The position numbers and the translations under genes are program-made. The notes beneath the pieces were generated by a model. The model searched no databases. It was given only the letters and a program-made list of their open reading frames with translations, and had not been told where the DNA came from. DNA of 64,000 nucleotides from the NCBI RefSeq assembly GCF_002443255.2, contig NW_019211459.1:25873388-25937387 (forward strand). Direction: 5' to 3'. Origin of the DNA: Varroa destructor. Taxonomy: Eukaryota > Arthropoda > Arachnida > Mesostigmata > Varroidae. Every line of letters starts with the position of its first letter. The first letter of the stretch is position 1. Of the stretch, positions 38,200 to 50,500 are shown one piece after another.

Positions 38200-38559
38200 C
38201 TCCATTTTACTTGCTAAAGCAATAGTGTCTATGGCCACACAATCACTTGCTACTTCTGTTTGTCTTCAAAGCTAACGGCATTTAACTCCTGCGTATCTGT
38301 TAGAGACTGCTGCATACATACTTGTCGCACATTTGGCACATCTCGGGCGTTCCCATGCACCAAAGCAGCAAGCCTCTTAGTTCGCTATTGCTTTACGTGC
38401 GCCCAAGATCATCAGGATACCCTATCGGACCAAATTGGCCTGTCGACCGGAAGCACGCCCGAATGTTTGAAAAGGCACGACAGATATACAACACTAGTTA
38501 CCGTTAGTTTGTTGGCCTCTTCTTGTCAAGCTATCACTATCGCGGAACAGTTATTCTAA
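38200..38559 (+). other. Cys-rich open frame, status unclear
   Basis: About 117 codons are open without an early ATG. Cysteines recur (SVRDCCIHTCRTFG, then VRYCFTCAQDHQ) and the frame ends at TAA 38557-38559. A few frames this long are expected by chance. It is listed because it follows the Cys-rich candidate exon on the same strand. Confidence 0.15.
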
Positions 38560-39049
38560 TCTTCGACTCAGTCGGTTCGCGGGGTTGCGTTTGAAGCGTT
38601 TCAGTGTCCGATTAACTGATAAACTCAAAAAAGCCGAAGACCTTTCTATCGTTGTCCACTTATCCGCACCATTAATCTAGATGACGTATTTCTCTTTCAT
38701 TCTGTAGTTATGTATCTATATTATTATGCGGTGTCAAGTTTGTTCTCCGCGCGCCCACCCAGCGCTTAGCTACCTCCGCTACACACAATACTGTTCCTGG
38801 CGATCGGAATTCTGCCAACGAGTTCGCTTAAAATACTATATTAGACGCATTACTTGTATTAGGAGTTTTTAATTAGTAGTCTGACTCAATCTATAGAGGC
38901 AATCCTTTCTTCGCTGCAGGTTTCACAGCTCAGAAGATTATGTCGCAGCGTGTCATCCACTGCATACAAGCCACGTGCTATTAGCGCTCTCCGTTCATAT
39001 TCTAGGGAACTGATGCGAAGTAATCGTTGTTAATTCGTTCAAAGCGTTT

Positions 39050-39560
39050 GCGTGCATGCTTCTCTATCCGTATCTATGCTTTGGGTTGGAATGATGACAC
39101 GCGCACGAGATGACGACGTCGCCGGCGTCTGGTCTGTCGATCCATTCGAGTCACTGCTGACTACTAAAAGCAAGCCTTCACGCGATCGGCAAGCGTTCCT
39201 TACATCAGCAGGCCGGCAAGTCGACTACGGCGAGGGCTAGCGGCGAGAATGAGTGAAAAGGTTCGCTGCTAACAAAACGAAGAAGGGGTAAACGGACCGG
39301 GGGTTTGGGGAGAGACTTGAGGACCAAACGGGACTTTATGGGGTTTTCGTCCGAGGCGTTAGAGAGCGAGGAGGAATACGTTTCCGCTGGTACTGAAGCC
39401 GTGAGCAGTTGCTCGCCGTGTTGAGCCTAGGACAGAGACATTTTGTTCATTTTGATGAGACAGATCGAACGGACTATTATGGCAGACTTCAGGTGCTGGA
39501 CGGCAGCTGAGTGAACAACTGATCTTTTCGTGACACTCAGCCACCCTACCGAGTTATCGG
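39050..39560. other. G-rich, GC-raised stretch
   Basis: About 500 bases of raised GC with G-runs near 39298-39320. A plus-strand frame (to TAG at 39238-39240) and a minus-strand Ser/Thr-rich frame overlap, and neither has clear splice or start evidence. A promoter region is possible. Confidence 0.3.
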
Positions 39561-41105
39561 AGAAATCAGCCGCGTCGACCTGTTCGTATGACGCTTGAGC
39601 GATTTATGAAGCGATAGCCGAATGCGTGCAGCGAGTTCGGAAACGAAGTGTGTTTGGGCAGACCCAACTTTTTGCACACATATTTCAACATGATAATGTT
39701 AAATGCAAAGACACCAGCAGATATCATTCATGTCTCTCTCAGTGCATAACGACGACCTTTGCGCGGCCGCCGCTGAAGGCCGGCGCGTTTTTTTGGCAGC
39801 ATTTTTCGTTCGGATTTTATTCTTGCACGGTTATCACATTGCTGGCTAATCGTGGGGTTTTCTGATGTCACGGTGGTTCGCTCTCCTATAGTTGGTACGA
39901 GAAACTGAGCCAAATAAAAGACAAAGAACTGCTTTTGCCATAACATCAAAGCAAATCATCGAAAAGATCAGGCTAGGGCAAACAAACCATTAGTCAGTGC
40001 CTAAAACACGTGTGTCTATGGATGCATTCTAGACAAAGGGTCCTGCCTTACCTCGGTCTAATTATATATAAATATATTACTGAAGGTGAACCAATGAATG
40101 TGCAGCAGTATGGTCTCTACTTTATCATAGAATGAGTTACTTGTTTGAGCGCCTCTGCTTTCCGATTAAACTATTCTGGGTATTCAATCAGCTATATTTA
40201 TGCAAGTCTTGACTTCACGTCAAAAATCGAGACGTCAGTTGGTTGATTGATTGATGTCTTCAGGTGGACGTACTTACGTTCCTTTGGATTAGGTGTACCG
40301 CGTATGGAAAAAAACAACAAAATCAACAAGAAGCTCATAAGCGAAGAATAACTGACTGTCGAATATAAAATAACCTAGGTTCTTCTCGCTGCCAAAAAAA
40401 TCTTGAAACTATGTACACTAGTATATTATGTATAGTGTAAATTTATCAATAACAAATATGATCCGTCATTTTGGCAGACAGGGCTCAACAGGTTTTCGGA
40501 AGCTAGTTTCGATTTCACATTATTATTGATAACGTAGACTAATGTGAAGTTACTATCCCTACAAGTTCAATTAGACAGCTTTCACCTATTAAACCGACCA
40601 AGCGAACTATTTTCCATAAAATTTGAAAAAAATGTTTGTTCTCTCAACATGTCTGTGTAATCTATTTCGATCTCATCCGCGTTTTATATTCTGTGCACAC
40701 ATGAATTCCCTTCACGCCTGACATAATCAACCACACAGATAAGGCAATGAAAAATACAAATAAAAATCACCCCGAATATAAATAGTAACTGAAAGATAGT
40801 TCTAAAGCCAATATTCACTGATTATGGCCCGCTTCTATCCGTCGACCTGTCTAATAATAGCCAGCTTAATGACACTAGCGTAACACTGATCATATACTTT
40901 ACATATACTTGCAGTAGTTGTACGTGCAGATTTATAGTAGCGGTCGTGGCAGCGTCGCCGACGCCGCCCTCTGTGTCGTCTATTAAACACCATTTTTAGC
41001 AAGCTTCAGAATATCTAAAAGACATGCGTCTATTTCTGGCCAGTTGTTCGCTTCGCGCTTATTATTGCCAGACCAGCCGCCTTTCGTTGTTACCCTTTTC
41101 TACTG

Positions 41106-41190
41106 TGTGTCTGTGTGCGCGTGCGCGTGTGCGTCTGTCTGTCTGTCTGTCTGTCTGTTCGTCCGTCCGTCCGTCCGTCTGCCTGCCTGT
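41106..41190. repeat. Compound GT/GC, TCTG, TCCG, TGCC microsatellite
   Basis: A run of GT and GC dinucleotides passes into five or more TCTG units (about 41134-41158), then TCCG units (about 41160-41178), then TGCC units. The successive one-base motif changes suggest a single tetranucleotide array that diverged by point mutation and re-expansion. The cysteine-rich ORF across it is a repeat artefact. Confidence 0.93.
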
Positions 41191-41284
41191 TGATCCCATG
41201 CTTGGTAGCAACAAGAACAACATCAAAAATGGTAAAACAATAATTGCAATAAGAAACACGCCATTAATCTACCACCTGCACCAG

Positions 41285-41445
41285 CCGCCGGTATTGCCAC
41301 GTGTGGATGCAGGCATAATCCTTCACTGGCAGCGGCCGAAGCGGTCGAAGCAGCCGCGCCGCTATTGGCAACAACGTTTAACTGCAACAGCTGTAATCTT
41401 AAGCCCTCGGGCGCCGGCTGTCTACCCACTGGTTACTACTCGAAG
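41285..41445 (+). CDS. Candidate exon, Ala-rich with several Cys
   Basis: After the acceptor-like CTACCACCTGCACCAG, 53 codons are open to a strong AAG/GTAAAT donor, phase 0 at the end. The peptide mixes an Ala-rich run (SLAAAEAVEAAAPLLATT) with Cys clusters (CGC, NCNSC, GAGC). The other two plus frames and one minus frame are also open, because GC is high here, so strand and reality are uncertain. It sits just downstream of the compound microsatellite. Confidence 0.25.
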
Positions 41446-43109
41446 GTAAATAGATAGGTGGCTAAATGAATGGACGAAGCTAAAACTGCAACACACTCTC
41501 AGATCGCTTCATTCAGCGTTCACCTTCATTATAACGCTGGAGTGATGATAATCGACCGGCAATAGCAGTGAAGAGACTGTAACGGACGCGAGGCCGCTGC
41601 ACTGAAATCGGGGGCAAATTCGTGTTGGCCTGCTTTTACTGACTTGAAACAGAAGTCGAAGACGTCGGTACGCCGATCACAGATTATTCACAGCGGCGCT
41701 TGCCGAGCGCCGGTAAGAGATTAGCGTCAGTGGCGACCGTCGACTGGCTAACCTCGACGAGCGTCCAGTTAATTTATTTGTATACGATATGCACAAATAT
41801 ATTTCGATATAGATGTCTTGGGGCATTTTTATGAGGCGGCGGCGGCTGGTTTTCGTAGATCGCGCAACTTAATATATCTATGGTAGATTTGTTTGTGTAC
41901 AGTCGCTTTACTTTTATAAGCAGCTCTGTGATAATCGTTGATTGGATGAATCTTAATATTCATCGGGAAAGAGATCGCTAATAGGATATAGCTTTAGTAA
42001 TTCTAATCCGATCATCTATGTAAGGACACACGCTAAAATTTTATGCTGATATATCTGATTATCTTGTTGGATATAATCGTTGCATGATGTTTAGGTAGAT
42101 ATGTTACTAGCTTTTATTTGCTACGGTACAATACGATCGGGAAGGCATAATTGGTGGCCTAGGAACACTTCAGCAGGCACGTAACTAAATACTTACATTA
42201 GGCAAACTTAAACAAGGGAGAGTAAATTTGCAGAAATGCGCTATTGAATCATAGAATAATATCTGAGTAGATATGATCCTCTGGGAAGATTCTATACTAC
42301 GTGAAATGTAAATATGCCTTACAGGCTGTGTCAGAAGTCATAACATTGGATCCTTTCGGTAAAAAATCGGTCGATCTAGTATAAATTGTCGTCCGATTGT
42401 CGCACAATGTTCGCTGGGCTGAGATGGGACTGTTTTGGGTAGATGCATTGCAAAATACATCGTTCAGCTTTAACACGGGGTGAAAGCCCGTCAGCTGCAG
42501 ATGCTCTCCGGAAACTCTGTAATATCGTAGAGTAGGACTAAAGTCAAATAACATTTGCGCATATAGGGCTTTTCCTGTTCGTTATTACTTCTTTTAATCG
42601 CATTCTACTTATCTTCCTCTAATTTATCCTGACTTGAATCATTAGTTAACACCGATGAACCGCATGTTTATCTAGTTAACCATAATATACAAATTTGAAT
42701 TAATTCCGTTCATATTTTTTCGAAATTAAGCTATGTTTAAGAGACGGTATGATGTGGGTTGAGATACTTTTGATGGAGGAGGGGTTTGGAGCCCGCCTCG
42801 TGTGTTACAGTCACTATCACGCTTACACTGCAGTTTCGGTTCTATAGTGGTCATATTATCCTGGGTGGTAAGTAGTCCACACCACGAATGAATCGAATAC
42901 TGAGAAGTAAGGAACATGGCAATCTTTTTCTCAGAGACTAGACTCGATTGAAGATCTTTGCCACGATAGTCTGGCTGACCCTTCCCTTATACTAGCCTTT
43001 TCAGATCTTCTCTTCTGTTGTTTTATCCTGCTCAAAAACGTCTCTCAACCTTGTTTTCTATATATGTATATATACAACGCTTTGTTTAAAAATAATGGAG
43101 ACGCTCTTT

Positions 43110-43740
43110 CCACACTGCTACGTATTTTTGCAGTTGTGCCGATTGAGAAAAACGCTTCTTTAGCGCTTTTCCTTTACACTTATGACAGCGTTTTTTTCCA
43201 AGACTCAGAACGCTTCGAATTCGATCGTCGAACAAGCGTCAACTTCGGCAATATTATTTAAACATCTTTTTTGTATTGCGTCATAACGCTGCCTTTTTAG
43301 ACTTTTCTTTAGTTTTAGGAAAAAGTTGCAGGAGCTAGGCCCGGTGATTACGGGTCTAGGGCCCACGTATCGAGTCTTTTGCAAGAATCACTGTACGCGG
43401 GCTGAAGTGTGGGCCAGTGCATTGTCGTAACGGCGAACCCAAAACTTGTTAGGCCATAGTTAAGGTCTTTTGCATTGGATAGAATCGTTCAATCCCCTTA
43501 AAGCTTTTTGATTGTGCTTCCAGGTCAATACGAGATCGAACGGCATGAATTCGTATTAAACGACTCCCTGACGGTCGAAAAACCTGTACGAAGCAACCGG
43601 TGTTTGGATCTTGATAGTGCGACCTTCTTCGATCTGGGTTTGTCTTCGAGCCGATACTCGGAAGCCACACGCCCAGATCTAGTAATTACGAATTGAAGTA
43701 ACTTCGACTCTTCCGGAAGTGCCAAAAGATTTACTGACAT
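43110..43740 (-). pseudogene. Decayed mariner-like (DD34D) transposase
   Basis: Minus-strand translation shows a degraded mariner transposase in order. An early segment at about 43590-43740 contains KPRSKKVALSRSK, matching the family's PRPKK.R.SRSK region. After a one-base frame change, FDRQGVV then YEFMP follow at about 43579-43545, matching FD.QGVVH.EF.P. Next come RP, a stop, and LWPNKFW (about 43460-43433), then RYDNALAHTSARV (43432-43394), matching the catalytic HHDNAPAHTS..V block. FLQKT and CNFFLKLKKSLKRQRYDAI (to about 43270) match the FL.K and C.FFLFPKLK..LKG.R motifs. The third-acid region (YSPDL in intact copies) is eroded, and at least three in-frame stops plus a frameshift are present, so the element is dead. 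Both ends are uncertain; the C-terminal limit near 43110 is the weakest. Confidence 0.75.
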
Positions 43741-43885
43741 AATTTTTCAGGGAGCTATTCTACAATCAACGTGATTATGAGCCTTTTGACGCCTAAGCAA
43801 CCAGTAAAAACGATTTGACATGGACGCACTAAGGTCTCTATGCTCATTTTTGAGCAAAGGGTTATACGTAAAGGGTATCTTAAAA

Positions 43886-44207
43886 AAGGTACGCACTTTA
43901 ATTGGACCATTCTTTTCTTGACAGAACAGAGACGGGTGGCAATTGCTTAGATTTACTACAACAATCTGCTTTACCACGCATTGGGATTTCGGTGAAAACG
44001 ACAATTTTTATTTCCAGCAGGACGGAGCACCTGCACATTATTAGCGTGACGACTATCTATGCCAGAAAACCAACGACACTGGAAAATTTGCAAGTTGATC
44101 GAAGCTTTATTGTTGAGCCTATTGTTATCAGCAGTGTCTTGATTAGGACGATAATCATTTTACGGAATATCTGCCGTAGTAGGAAAAGTCATATATTCAA
44201 TGTATAA
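43886..44207 (+). pseudogene. Fragment of a second Tc1/mariner-superfamily transposase
   Basis: Plus-strand frames show LIGPFF at about 43896, then LDRTETGG...LDLLQQS in a neighbouring frame, matching the IGPFFFDG.VTG..YLDLL block of DDE-type transposases. DNFYFQQDGAPAHY follows at 44000-44041, a hallmark second catalytic Asp motif. YARKPTTLENLQ at 44058-44093 then matches the C-terminal VY..KP.TLEEL region, and the frame ends SHIFNV before a stop at 44205-44207. The roughly 45 residues normally between the HY and VY motifs, including the PRSPDLTP third catalytic block, are missing. There are frameshifts before and after the QQDGAPAHY segment, and nothing N-terminal to LIGPFF is visible. This is a different lineage from the minus-strand remnant that ends about 150 bases upstream. 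Confidence 0.75.
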
Positions 44208-44553
44208 AATTTAAATATATAAGATTATATGTAAAAAGGGACTAGAGTTATAATCATTCAACCTGTACATACGTTTTTGGGATACCTTGTGTATACATAT
44301 AGATAATTTTTGAAATGGTTCAATTAGAACACATTTACAAAAAGCATTTGGTAGGTTTATTAATTGCTCTATCTTTTCCTTAATATAATTTGGTATTTTT
44401 GTAGAGCGCAGAAACATGGAAAAATTTGCCATGAGCTAGCTTTCATAAAAAAAAATCAAATTTTAGCCCAAAATACCAGAAATATATGACTTGTGATCAC
44501 AGCTACACATGATCGGTTCGTTTGATCTATTCAAATTGTTTGTACGTTTTCAT

Positions 44554-44597
44554 ATTTTTACTACAGAGGCAATCGTTTTTGCCTCTGTAGTAAAAAT
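44554..44597. repeat. Perfect 19-bp inverted repeat with 6-nt loop
   Basis: The left arm 44554-44572 and right arm 44579-44597 are exact reverse complements, separated by TCGTTT. The core reads CTACAGAGGCAA ... TTGCCTCTGTAG and is flanked by TA on both sides, as expected for a Tc1/mariner-type target duplication. It lies 350 bases beyond the plus-strand transposase fragment. It may be abutted terminal repeats, a tiny palindromic element or a hairpin RNA source. Confidence 0.6.
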
Positions 44598-44599
44598 GA

Positions 44600-47500
44600 T
44601 GCCAATGATTTTTCAAAATGATCTGTAAACGTGACATAATTTTTACATTTTTTTGTCTCTTGAAGTAGTCTTTATTTTAACAATTGTTCTACGCATACTT
44701 TTTTTCGGTCGTGTTTTGAATCTACTACAAACTTAGATTTGTCAATTTTTCGTTTGGCTGGATGGTAAGTGCTAAGTTTATCTTGACCACTCGGTCTAAA
44801 GCCCGCTACGAGTACTCTCTATCGTACAAGATTCATTCAATGTTGTTAGAAGCTATGGAGGTTACGAATCACGCTGGCTTGAGCACAAGTTAATGCGCCA
44901 ATGCAGCCAGACCCCTGGGAACGATTAGAAGGTTAAACCTCTTGAAGTGACCTTAAGGTTTTGTCATGCAGTAATTTAATTCCACAAAATGGCGAATACC
45001 CTTTCAGGAGGTTTCAAAACGACAGTCCTACCAGTCACGGTACGGAGTCATCCAAACAATAGTTCATTCGACCAGAACCGCCGCAGAAGATAAAAAATAT
45101 TTTCGACGACGCAATTGCCAGAGCAGATTACGCATGTAAGTGCGGTGTAAATCTTTTTTATCGAACGTACAGCTGTTTGAATACGTATGTAGCCTATGAT
45201 CCGAGTAGCATTTATCTTTCTATTGTTTTTTTTTCTGTCACAGTCACACTACGTTTTTATATGGAAAGGGTAGCACCAACTCATTTCACACATCATGGCG
45301 CAAAGCCAAAGTGGGTACCGTTTGCATTAACATGGTGATGAGAGCATTCAATGGTGCTCTGGTACCGGATTTTGATATAGAGCTAGACTGTTACTCCAAC
45401 GAAACTGGGGCAAAATGCATCCCAGAATTATTTATGCGCCACCCATCATTACTACTAGAACTATTATAAAGTACAAAACACGAGCACGGGGCTTTCTCTC
45501 TCACAGGGCAGGTGCCTTTGGACCGTAAGGTCATATCTGTGTGTGCCGTTTGCGGCGACAACGCCAGTCCCTCCTGAATATCGGAATCACGCAAAAATAA
45601 CCACCGCAAATCATTTACAGGCTGGCTGACCAGAAATCTTTACTTTCTCCGTTCATCGAAGGCCGTCAAGGTTGGTATGAACGCGAGCCTCGCTCGTGAA
45701 TGATTCGGTTAGTGCTCAGTATTTGTTGCAGCTAATTTTTGCTTCTGTTATCGATGCCTTACAAGAAAATACAGAGGGAAAGAAGCTCTTTTGCAGCAAA
45801 AGTAGAGCTTCGATCTGGTCACCCCACTATCAATGCTAAATAAACCGGTAAAGTGAATATGAAGACGTTCATGATATGAAAGGGATAATGAATTCAAACG
45901 AGGGGCAAAAATATCTACTGGGGGAATCCTTCGACATTTCAAAGCTTCGGATTTTTTTTTTGATAGTATGCGCTTGAGCGAAACGGTTACTCCTTGACTC
46001 AGAATTAAAGATCTCTTGTTTTCCTTTATTTTTTTTAAGATTATATTTATCAAAGGCGAAGCCTCTTTTTCGCAACAGTAGAGTAGTTCTTCAGGGCTGC
46101 TTGCGGAATATTGAAACACCGTGCTCGTTTTCCAATTAATGTTGACCTACCTATAAGCTTTTATCTATTTGACATGTGTATACGTGTAGTCGTTCTATTA
46201 CATACAGAACATTGAAAGTAGACTAACTTTATTAGCTTGTAATGTAGTACTTTCCCTAGGCTAACTTAATAATTTAGAGCTCTTTTATACCACGATGTAA
46301 TCTCAAAATGCTTCTCCTTGCGATAGCACAGAAGCCAAAGGTCCGACTTCTCTTAAAATCCAGCTTACTTCATGAGTAATTATTAGCTCAATGCGCATGA
46401 GGGTTACCTAGAGGGAACACAGAACCTTGTGACCACTCCTCATCGAAGACTGAACGTAACTGGTCTTTGAATGCTACCAATTTTATATGGGAGTTTCGTA
46501 ACAAACATACAAAAACGGTAATAAAGAAAAAAAAAATATGATCTGATTATCCTCTAGTCACCTTCGAATAGGAGGGTTTTTCCTGTGCGTATCGTAATCA
46601 ACGGCGAGTTGCTACCGAGTTTCGCGTCGGCCTCAACTAGTCAGACCGGAAACATGCTGATGGCACGTAGACCATTATACCTATGAACTGATGCTAAAGC
46701 CAAACGGTAACGGTAACAGCTTAAAGCTGCCATAACAAGGATACCGACTAAAAAATGCTATGAACTAGCCGCTACCATAAGATTTAATTGTTTATTGAAG
46801 TAAGGCGCGGCCATAACGAACACGATTTTTTCATCTATATCATACATATATGTGAACGGCCTAGTTGATACGCGACGACCGGAGCAAACAAGTGCAACGG
46901 CGAGACATAAAAATCTGGACATTTACAATTTTGCGAAGGTTGGTAGATCATGGGACTAATAGCACAGCCAATTAATTGAAAAAGTATGGATTTATACGTG
47001 AGGCTACTAAATAGATCAGGAACATTCCGTAAATACAGGCAAACCGCGAACGAATCCAAAAGGTCGTTGGATATGAAAGGAGTTCAGTTTAGAGACTTGA
47101 GCGGAGTCTGTCGCAGATAAGCATGGGATGAATAACTCACTTTTGCGTTCATCGAAACAAAAGATGATTCCGCTAAGGAAAAACTTTTCTAAACCTTAAG
47201 CCACTGCTCCTTATTTATTAATATAAATAATAGTGGAACATTTGTACTGGACCCTGAAGCGTCAGGAGCAGATCTCAGCCATTAAACTCCTTAGACAGCT
47301 ATAGAAACGAAACCTGTTTCATGAAACTTCGACGATTTGGCTTTCTTATTATCTTAAATGCATTTCAAGATTGTCACCGTGGTTGACGCACGATTAGAAC
47401 AACCAATCTGATAGCTATAATAAATAAAACTCGTTTTGGATTAGCAGAAACGTACAATCCGAGTTCTGTAACAACCAAACCTATCGGGAACTCTTCCATA

Positions 47501-50500
47501 GTATGTATGGTGAGTATTATTTGTTCTCCCAAATGTCTATAATTTAGAAAATTGCGTGCCGCGCAATTCTTCGCTTATTTTTCGTAGATGTCAAAATACG
47601 TAGCCAGTCTTACACGTACGTTTTTAAGCTTTTTCATTTTCTTACCGTTTGAAGTTCGTCGCAGCGTTCTGGAGTGGGTTTAATTTCAAATGTCTCCCCT
47701 TCTTTACCTCACCATTTATGACTCTAGCCGTTAGGTTTGCCTTATTATATCAATAGTGATTTTTAGATAGTGCTATTTTACACGAGAACATAAAGCACTT
47801 TTAGTGAAATCCGGATCTGCGTCGTCACATCATAAATTACACGTTCGTACGGACCATTATCATATTGGTTTTCGGGTCGTCTTTTGGAGCGACCTTGACA
47901 AACTTCGTGTATTTGAAGCTAAAAGTACAGTATAGCTACCTACGTTTCTATTTTTATGTTATTTGTCAAGGGGTTCCATTTTTGCCTTCGTCAGATACAA
48001 ACCAAGGACATGGTTTGTAATTGATTTAATGTTCATATGTGGGGCACTGTGTACATCTTTCTTGCGTACACTAGAAAAATTAATGTATACTAACCACTTG
48101 AAATTGAACCGATACGCATTACCACCTGAAGGTGTGCCTAATTACAAGGGCGTTTAGGGCGAATCCTTTTTGGGAAGCATAGCCCAGCTTGTCTGTGTTG
48201 AAAGTTCTTGATCGCGATCGTCATGACCAAGTGTAATCTTATTTTGTGCTTTATTTTGAAAACTTGACGCTTCAAGCACAAGTACGTTTTATCAACAGAT
48301 GGTGCCACATGGTACGCACCCAAATAATGCAAGTCTGTTTCGGTAATATAAAAACAACTTTAATCGACGCACTTCGGTGTGGCTCTATTCCTTTGAAACA
48401 GACATTATATATAGTGTATTGAAACTGTTTTACTACCTGAGGTCTTTAGCAGAGGTCTCTTTAGTTGCAACGAAAATAGCATGAAATTCTTACCTATTTA
48501 ACCGCTTAAACTTCTGGAAGGGACTGTTCAGAAGACCTTCAATATTTACAGGCCTCGTAATACCTAGGCATAATAAATGTGAGGCCGCTCTACAAATACG
48601 GCCTATTCACGGGTTCTGTTCGTACCTTTACTGTCGTTTTTTATTGTTTTATTTTTCTTCGTCGAAAGTAATGTAAAAGATGAACTGGATCAGCCGTTTA
48701 TTAATAGCACGAAAAAAAAGCTTTCAAAAGACATGCCCACCCATATATATGTATATACAAAACTAACCACGTTGGCTTACGATAAACGCATCTGGTGATT
48801 CTGGCATCCTATTGACGTACGTATTGTAGTATTTACAGGGGATAGTTAATTTCTAGTTTGCTCAAAACGTTCGTCAATTTGTATATAATTAATATAATAT
48901 ATTAACTAATTCACTAATCTAGGTTAACGCTCACAGATAGCATAGCAATTAACCTATTGTTGTTTTTAAGAGCTAGGTTGGGAAACTGGAGCTCACTATA
49001 ATCACAGCTGGCTTTTGAAGAAGATATTAAATGGACTTCATTCAATCAAATGAATTTTTACGTTTTCTACAATATCGTAGATCATTTTAGAAAATAAATC
49101 GGTCTGAGTGATATCTGTTTCGTCAAATTCGTTCGTACACCGTATGCCTTATCGATCACGTCAGCTAGGGGTAATTTGAACTACCGTTTTTGACGATTAA
49201 GTGATCAAGCCTGGCCATTGCTCATCAACAGAGATTTTCTTTCGTGGGGCAAATACATTGTGACTAGACGTTCCTTTTAACAATCTACCAATTAAAATAT
49301 AACGGCATAGCGATGATGAACAGGAAGACTTACGGAGTAGACAGACTTAGTAAATAATTGGCTTAAAAAGCCATGTGTTGCCTTCTGGATTGCTTTATGC
49401 GGAAAAGCTTAGAAGATTCGACGTTTAGGGAATCTATACGTATAATAGGATTGTTCAAGGGGACTTAGAGCTGTGTTATTGGAGTTTATTTATTATTGTA
49501 TTTTTTAAATCTCTTCGAGAACGATGAAGGTCGAAGGACGCACAAAGATGAGGCTGGAACTTTTGGCGGTTAGATTTTTCGACATGTAATTTTTGTCATC
49601 AAGTGGTCAAAAGGGCGTTTATCGTAAAAGCGACATCCACAGGGTACAAATAAGAAGTCGTCGGCACGTTTTAAGCTCATCATAGTCTCCTGCCTATTGT
49701 ATAAGTGAAAGTTAGACCTCTATTAGGTTACATAGTTTCATATACGTTGTCCACTTAGTTCAGAGGCCACGTACACTATAAGGTAAGCAGTTATGAAAAC
49801 TGAACATTTTTTGTGTTCTGTGGATGCTCCCTTCAACGCTTGTTTACCTGTAAAATCTGTCTGACTGTTTCAAATTGTAATCTGAAGATATATATATTTT
49901 CACTCATTATTGTGTAACGAAGCATGTGTGTGGAATACATTGGGCTGTCTACATCCGAAAGTTTATTGCGCCGTCGCCGAGACCTTATTTAAGTTTCCTC
50001 TTCGACAATTTTGCAACAAATGAAGTTAAGCCCACGAATTTCCACATCGAATTGGCGTGATTTGACGTCCCTGGAAAAAAAACATATCAAGTGCCATCTT
50101 TTGATAGCGAAAAAATGCGCTTGCCACCCTCCAGTGACATAATTAGCTTGCTTTCGCTGTTGCCCCTGCCGTCGTCGACCTTCCGTCGACTTCCGGTAAA
50201 CATTATGCATCTCTACGATTAAAAGCGAATCATTAGCTAGCGACCCATTGTCTAACCCAGATTATCGTTGCGTTGTATGAGGTGTTGTTTTTGACATATG
50301 TAGTCAACTGAGACCGATGAGTCGCGTTATGACGCTGCTTCAGCGAAGTAGGGCGATACGTTCATGGATTAAATAGATTCGACGAATTGTTCTGCTCGTT
50401 TGGTAAGCGAGTAAGCGATGCACGGCTTACTTACGAGCGGCCGGTTTATAGCGTTGCTGAAACCGCAGCTCTCGAGTCGGAACTACCAGAAAGTCGTGTG

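Noticed and set aside
41024..41449. 141-codon plus-strand ORF with Cys/Val/Ser repeats
   Set aside because: The cysteine-rich half is a translation of the compound microsatellite. Only the part after 41285, in a different frame, was kept as a candidate exon.
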